The notes below the pieces were generated by a model. That model was given only the letters and a program-made list of their open reading frames with translations, was not told the origin of the DNA and did no database searches. The translations under genes and the position numbers were made by a program. Source: Deltaproteobacteria bacterium (GTDB lineage: Bacteria > Desulfobacterota > Binatia > DP-6). Taken from it: 24,364 bases of DNA. Below, in pieces: positions 21,479 to 24,364 of this stretch; the stretch's first letter is position 1; each line of letters begins with the position of its first letter. Location of the stretch: positions 1 through 24,364 of the forward strand of contig VBLD01000107.1 in the NCBI GenBank assembly GCA_005879205.1. Direction: 5' to 3'.

Positions 21479-22054
21479 ATGCCCGCGGCCCGGCAGCGCG
21501 CCCGACGCACGACGATCCGCGGCATCCTCGACACCGCCATCGAGCTCGAAAAGAAGACGATGGCGCTCTACGTGGTCTTCGTGAAGGCGTTCGCGCGGCC
21601 CGAGGAGGTGCGTAACTTCTGGTTCGGCATGGCGCGACACGAGGCGGCCCACTGCGGCGCCCTGGCGCTGGTCGAGACGGTGGTCGACTCCGACCCGCGC
21701 GCCGCGGCCAGGGCCGGAGTGTGGTTCGACCCGACCACCGTGACGCGCCTGCGGTCGTTGCTCGGCGCCTATACCCGCGAGGCGCGGGCGGGGGTCTCGC
21801 TCGAACGGGCGTTCGAGATGGCGATCGACATCGAGGCTTCGGAGCTGGAGGACGTCGTCATCGACATGCTGAGCGTGGTGAAGGATCCGGAGTGGCGTCA
21901 GCGAGCGATCCAGCTGCTGATTCACGACCTCGGCGACCTGTCGTACATGATCGAGCGTCACACGCGGAATGAATCGTTGCTGGCACGCGCGGATGCCCTG
22001 GTCGAGCAGGCCGCCGGCCGGCTCGCGCGGCGCCGCCGGTCGGCGCGCGCCTAG
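21479..22054 (+). CDS. Ferritin-like / rubrerythrin-type diiron protein
   Basis: A 191-aa four-helix-bundle protein. Helix 1: ILDTAIELEKKTMALYVVFVKAF (E22, E24). Helix 2 has the diiron motif E55-x2-H58 in FWFGMARHEAAHCGALALVE. Helix 3: AFEMAIDIEASELEDVV (E119, E122). Helix 4: QLLIHDLGDLSYMIERH (D150, E159, H161). This fits the ferritin-like superfamily (rubrerythrin without the rubredoxin tail); iron or peroxide handling is likely, but the exact role is unknown. No C-terminal CxxC rubredoxin domain. The basic tail (RLARRRRSAR) is unusual. It lies upstream of a small HTH gene (1-bp gap between stop and ATG), so the two are one transcription unit, and is divergent from the unknown gene at 20659..21429. 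Confidence 0.8.
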   Translation: MPAARQRARRTTIRGILDTAIELEKKTMALYVVFVKAFARPEEVRNFWFGMARHEAAHCGALALVETVVDSDPRAAARAGVWFDPTTVTRLRSLLGAYTREARAGVSLERAFEMAIDIEASELEDVVIDMLSVVKDPEWRQRAIQLLIHDLGDLSYMIERHTRNESLLARADALVEQAAGRLARRRRSARA

Positions 22055-22055
22055 G

Positions 22056-22424
22056 ATGGGGCGCCGCGAGCTGCCGGCGATCCTCACCGTGCCCGCGTAT
22101 CTGCGCGCCGTGCGCAGCATCCACGGCCTCGGAGTGCGCGACGTCGCGCGGGCGTTGCGGGTCTCGCCCTCGGTCGTGCGCCGGTGGCTGACCGGCACGC
22201 TGGTGCCGAGCTGGCGCCGCTTGCAGGGCATGACCGCGCTCTGGGGTGGCGACGCCGATTTCCTCGCGCTCGGTGCGGCGCTCCAGCGCTACTGTCGCGC
22301 GACCGGCGTGTCGCTCGAGGACGCGGTGCGTATGGTGCGGTCGGGCCGCAGCAGTGGACCCGACCGGACGCGGCGCGGCGCCGCACGCGACCGCCGGCAG
22401 CTCTCGCTGCCGATCGCGCGCTGA
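22056..22424 (+). CDS. Small helix-turn-helix protein with a C-terminal clamp-binding-like motif
   Basis: A 122-aa basic protein. A helix-turn-helix is seen at LGVRDVARALRVSPSVVRRWLTGTLVP (residues 25-51), of the XRE/MerR-like kind. The middle has WGGDADFLALGAALQRYCRATGVSLEDAV, and the C-terminus is basic and disordered, ending RRQLSLPIAR. QLSLP matches the beta-clamp-binding peptide of the Hda type (QLSLPL). It follows the ferritin-like gene with a 1-bp gap and could regulate it; no other target is evident. The start ATG at 22056 is preceded by GGCGCGCGCCTAGG. Confidence 0.65.
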   Translation: MGRRELPAILTVPAYLRAVRSIHGLGVRDVARALRVSPSVVRRWLTGTLVPSWRRLQGMTALWGGDADFLALGAALQRYCRATGVSLEDAVRMVRSGRSSGPDRTRRGAARDRRQLSLPIAR

Positions 22425-22435
22425 TATGGATGCGC

Positions 22436-22465
22436 TTGCGTGACGCGTGGACCGCGGTCTATCGT
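22436..22465 (+). promoter_or_regulatory. Promoter of the Hint-domain gene
   Basis: TTGCGT (22436..22441), 18-bp spacer, TATCGT (22460..22465), ending 11 nt before the ATG at 22477. No Shine-Dalgarno sequence. It supports ATG 22477 over the in-frame GTG at 22447, which would lie inside the promoter. Confidence 0.4.
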
Positions 22466-22476
22466 CCTCGCCCGCG

Positions 22477-22938
22477 ATGGAGGAGGCGCGCGGCCTCGCC
22501 GCCGGCTGCATGGTCGAGACCGCCGAGGGGCCGGTGCCGATCGCGGAGACGCCCGGCAAAGGATTCCCCGTGCTGACCCGCCTGCCGTCGGGCCGGCTCG
22601 GCTTCCGGCAGCTGATCAAGGTGATCGCCGCGGGACCGGTGCCACTGGTGCGGGTGGTACTGACGACGGGACATGCCGTGCTCGCGGCGCGCGGCCATCC
22701 CTTCTACCGGGCCGGCATGCAGCCCGTGCCGGCGGCCGAGCTGGCGCCGGGAGATACCCTCGAAACGGCCTCTCACTACCCCGCCGGCTACGTGCCCGCA
22801 GGCGCTGGGCCCGAGGCGGCGGGACCGTGGGTCGCCGTCCGCGTGGTGGAGCCGGCGGGGGAAGGCCAGGTCTTCACCGGCACGGTGCATGAGACGCACG
22901 CGCTCTTCGTCACCGCCGGAGTCCTCTGCGGCGAGTGA
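22477..22938 (+). CDS. Stand-alone Hint (hedgehog/intein)-domain protein
   Basis: A 153-aa protein that is essentially only a Hint domain. The N-terminal block A has the nucleophile in AAGCMVETAEGPVPIAET (C11). Block B has the histidine region LTTGHAVLAARGHPFYRAGM, with VPAAELAPGDTLET after it. The C-terminal region is EGQVFTGTVHETHALFVTAGVLCGE. Hint domains catalyse N-S acyl shift and self-cleavage or splicing. Here there is only a 10-residue N-extein, no His-Asn before a C-extein, and no C-extein, so protein splicing is not expected; the domain may cleave itself or have become a structural or regulatory fold. It overlaps the downstream glycosylase gene by 50 bp. Alternative start: GTG 22447. 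Confidence 0.65.
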   Translation: MEEARGLAAGCMVETAEGPVPIAETPGKGFPVLTRLPSGRLGFRQLIKVIAAGPVPLVRVVLTTGHAVLAARGHPFYRAGMQPVPAAELAPGDTLETASHYPAGYVPAGAGPEAAGPWVAVRVVEPAGEGQVFTGTVHETHALFVTAGVLCGE

Positions 22939-23623
22939 GGGGCTCGGCCGCTTCGAGGAGCGACTCACTCGCTGTCGGCTCTGCCCGCGGCTGGTCGAGC
23001 ATCGCGAGCGCGTGGCGCACGAGAAGGTGGCCCGCTTCCGCGACTGGACGTACTGGGGGCGACCGGTGCCGGGGTTCGGGCACCCGGACGCCCGCCTCCT
23101 GGTCGTCGGGCTCGCGCCCGCCGCGCACGGCGGCAATCGGACGGGCCGCATCTTCACCGGCGACGAGAGCGGCAACTGGCTCTACGGGGCGCTCCACCGC
23201 GCCGGCTTCGCCAACCAGGCGTCCTCCGTCCACCGCGCCGACGGGCTTCGCTTGCGCGACGCGTTCGTCTCCGCCGTCGCCCGCTGCGCGCCGCCGGCCA
23301 ACCGTCCGACGCCGCTCGAGATCGCGACCTGCCGGCGGTACCTGCTGGGCGAGCTCGGGCTGCTGACGCGGCTGCGAGTCGTCGTCGCGCTCGGCAAAGT
23401 GGCGCACGACGGATTTCTCGCCGCGGAGCGCGCTCGGGGGCAGCCGGTGCCACGTCCCGCTCCGCCGTTCGGCCACGGCGCAGAGTACCGCCTGCCCTCG
23501 GGCCTCGTCCTCCTCTCCTCCTATCACCCGAGCCAGCAGAACACCTTCACGGGCAAGCTCACCAGGCCGATGCTCGACCGGGTGTTCGCACGCACCCACG
23601 CGCTGCTCGACGCTCCCGGCTAG
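22889..23623 (+). CDS. Uracil-DNA glycosylase, family 5 (UDGb)
   Basis: Base-excision-repair glycosylase removing uracil (and often hypoxanthine/xanthine) from DNA, 244 aa. The family-5 signature GLAPAAHGGNRTGRIFTGDESGNWLY is very clear (from about G74). The [4Fe-4S] ligands C29, C32 (RCRLCPRL), C133 and C148 are present. Motif 2 is SSYHPSQQNTFTGKLT, typical of the family. The start is uncertain: ATG 22889 (in frame, overlapping the Hint gene) gives a Ser-rich lead-in; starts nearer LGRFEERLTRC would need a rare codon. The overlap implies cotranscription with the Hint gene. Confidence 0.9.
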   Translation: MRRTRSSSPPESSAASEGLGRFEERLTRCRLCPRLVEHRERVAHEKVARFRDWTYWGRPVPGFGHPDARLLVVGLAPAAHGGNRTGRIFTGDESGNWLYGALHRAGFANQASSVHRADGLRLRDAFVSAVARCAPPANRPTPLEIATCRRYLLGELGLLTRLRVVVALGKVAHDGFLAAERARGQPVPRPAPPFGHGAEYRLPSGLVLLSSYHPSQQNTFTGKLTRPMLDRVFARTHALLDAPG

Positions 23624-23663
23624 CGCCGCGCGGATCCGGCGATCCGCTCGCGCGACTGCTGGT

Positions 23664-23942
23664 TCACGCCGCCGCGTGGGGCTGCCGACCCCCGGCGGCC
23701 TGGTGGTCGCGATGGACGGTGACATGCACGCCGCGCTCGTCGAGCCAGGCGAACTGATCCTGCACCCACGCCAGGCCGGCGTCGGTGGTCGCGGCCGGAA
23801 CCGTCACCTCGAGCCGCGCTCCGCGCCCGGCTCGAAGCGCGTCGTCGGCGATCTCCTCGGCGGCGTACGGCGTGTGCACGTCCGCGCGCCGGAGGCCGGA
23901 GCCGGTCGCGATCCCGGCCGGAACGACGCACGACCAGACCAT
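23664..23942 (-). CDS. Small hypothetical protein downstream of the acyl carrier protein
   Basis: A 92-aa open frame with protein-like composition: DVHTPYAAEEIADDALRAG, GARLEVTVPAATTDAGLAWV, QDQFAWLDERGVHVTVHRDH, then a His/Ala-rich end. It reads like a small alpha/beta fold but I do not recognise it. ATG 23942 has no ribosome site. It overlaps the last third of the acyl carrier frame by 139 bp, which is abnormal; see the ACP entry. Confidence 0.5.
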   Translation of the reverse strand: MVWSCVVPAGIATGSGLRRADVHTPYAAEEIADDALRAGRGARLEVTVPAATTDAGLAWVQDQFAWLDERGVHVTVHRDHQAAGGRQPHAAA

Positions 23943-24223
23943 CGCCGGCGCGCTCGAGCGGGGGAGATCTCACGCGTCTCCAGGCCGCGAGTGAGCGCCG
24001 CCGCCGTCTCGACGAGATCGCCGTAGGTCCGGACCTCGTCGATCATCCGCTCCGGCACCTCGATGCCGAACTCTCCCTCGAGCGCGAGGGCGAGCTCCAC
24101 GAGGTCCAGGGAGTCGGCGGCGAGATCATCGGTCAGCGATACCTCCGGAGTCAGCTCGTCGGCGCTGACGCCGAGGTAGTCCGCGACGAGTCGTCGAATG
24201 CGCGGCTCCGCGAACTCAGACAT
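23804..24223 (-). CDS. Acyl carrier protein, with an apparent out-of-frame extension
   Basis: Acyl/peptidyl carrier protein: core residues 1-82, MSEFAEPRIRRLVADYLGVS..LTRGLE. Phosphopantetheine attaches to S38 in the motif DLAADSLDLVELAL; helix 3 follows in FGIEVPERMIDEVRTYGDL. A perfect ribosome site (AGGGGAGGTGGGC) sits before ATG 24223. The open frame does not stop at the usual length: it continues for about 57 codons with Arg/Pro/Ser-rich residues, typical of a wrong frame, to 23804. In another frame a TGA lies at 23972..23970 (after about residue 84), so a one-base indel or sequence error near 23970-23975 would give a normal 83-85-residue ACP followed by the small gene at 23942. The rest of the region to the right edge (24224..24364) holds the leader and a hairpin. 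Confidence 0.85.
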   Translation of the reverse strand: MSEFAEPRIRRLVADYLGVSADELTPEVSLTDDLAADSLDLVELALALEGEFGIEVPERMIDEVRTYGDLVETAAALTRGLETREISPARARRRWSGRASFRPGSRPAPASGARTCTRRTPPRRSPTTRFEPGAERGSR

Positions 24224-24315
24224 GCCCACCTCCCCTAGCGCGCAGATCGATTCGTCGCGTGGATCGAACCGTGTGCGAAGGGTCTTCATTTAGCACGACC
24301 GATCGGAAGGTGAAT

Positions 24316-24327
24316 CCCCAAAAGGGG
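24316..24327. repeat. Short palindrome upstream of the ACP gene
   Basis: CCCC-AAAA-GGGG, flanked by AAGGTG repeats (near 24307 and 24331), about 93 bp upstream of the ACP start. A weak minus-strand promoter TTCACC-N16-TAAATG overlaps this area. Possible operator; nothing else is seen between here and the window end. Confidence 0.3.
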
Positions 24328-24364
24328 TGAAAGGTGTATTTTTCTATCTGACGCGATGCGGCAA

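Noticed and set aside
1..24364. CRISPR arrays, insertion sequences, rRNA or prophage genes
   Set aside because: No repeated spacer arrays, transposase motifs, terminal inverted repeats or RNA-gene sequences were found on reading both strands.

Overview
The window is a GC-rich bacterial chromosome segment (codon third positions almost all G/C) with densely packed genes and short gaps. The best taxonomic hint is the large cysteine-rich exported protein at 3205..5004. It carries Myxococcus-type 'CDDGN..GDGC' disulfide repeats and a C-terminal domain of a kind I associate with deltaproteobacterial-like uncultured lineages, especially Candidatus Binatota (Binatia). That placement is an inference from memory, not a phylogeny.

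Layout. 1-3.2 kb: the 5' part of a bacterial PolX (polymerase X plus PHP), a lytic transglycosylase and an epoxide-hydrolase-like alpha/beta hydrolase. 3.2-6.1 kb: the cysteine-rich exported protein, a divergent crotonase-family gene, and a decayed piece of a second cysteine-rich-type protein. 6.1-9.3 kb: elongation factor P, a CinA-like gene running in frame into a frameshifted cupin, an eIF-2B-like protein, and a small four-helix membrane protein. 9.3-14.9 kb: a redox block with nuoB, nuoF and nuoG (no nuoC, D or E between them), then a siroheme nitrite/sulfite reductase with its own promoter and a small barrel-like protein; a convergent polytopic membrane protein follows. 15.7-17.2 kb: two tandem OmpA-like lipoproteins. 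17.3-19 kb: a divergent DsbA-like lipoprotein and an M48 metalloprotease lipoprotein. 19-20.6 kb: dnaA. 20.6-24.3 kb: an unknown protein, a ferritin-like protein with a small HTH protein, a stand-alone Hint-domain protein overlapping a family-5 uracil-DNA glycosylase, a small unknown ORF and an acyl carrier protein.

The most striking item is the DsbA-like lipoprotein at 17410..18126. Its reading frame is interrupted by one TGA, exactly where the first cysteine of the CxxC active site should be (FSDFQ-TGA-PFC). Starting 15 nt later there is a 7-bp hairpin with loop AGUCU, which has the geometry of a bacterial SECIS element. I read it as a selenoprotein with a U-P-F-C active site on an exported lipoprotein. 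It sits next to envelope genes (OmpA-like lipoproteins, M48 protease), which fits a role in envelope thiol redox.

A second recurrent signal is promoter architecture. At least six genes have a TTGNNA-like -35, a 17-18 bp spacer and a TANNNN -10 ending only 7-11 nt before the start codon, usually without a Shine-Dalgarno sequence. This suggests leaderless or nearly leaderless mRNAs. Other oddities are a PolX with altered PHP histidines and a missing thumb segment, an EF-P with Asn at the modified loop position, and likely frameshifts in the cupin and near the end of the ACP gene.
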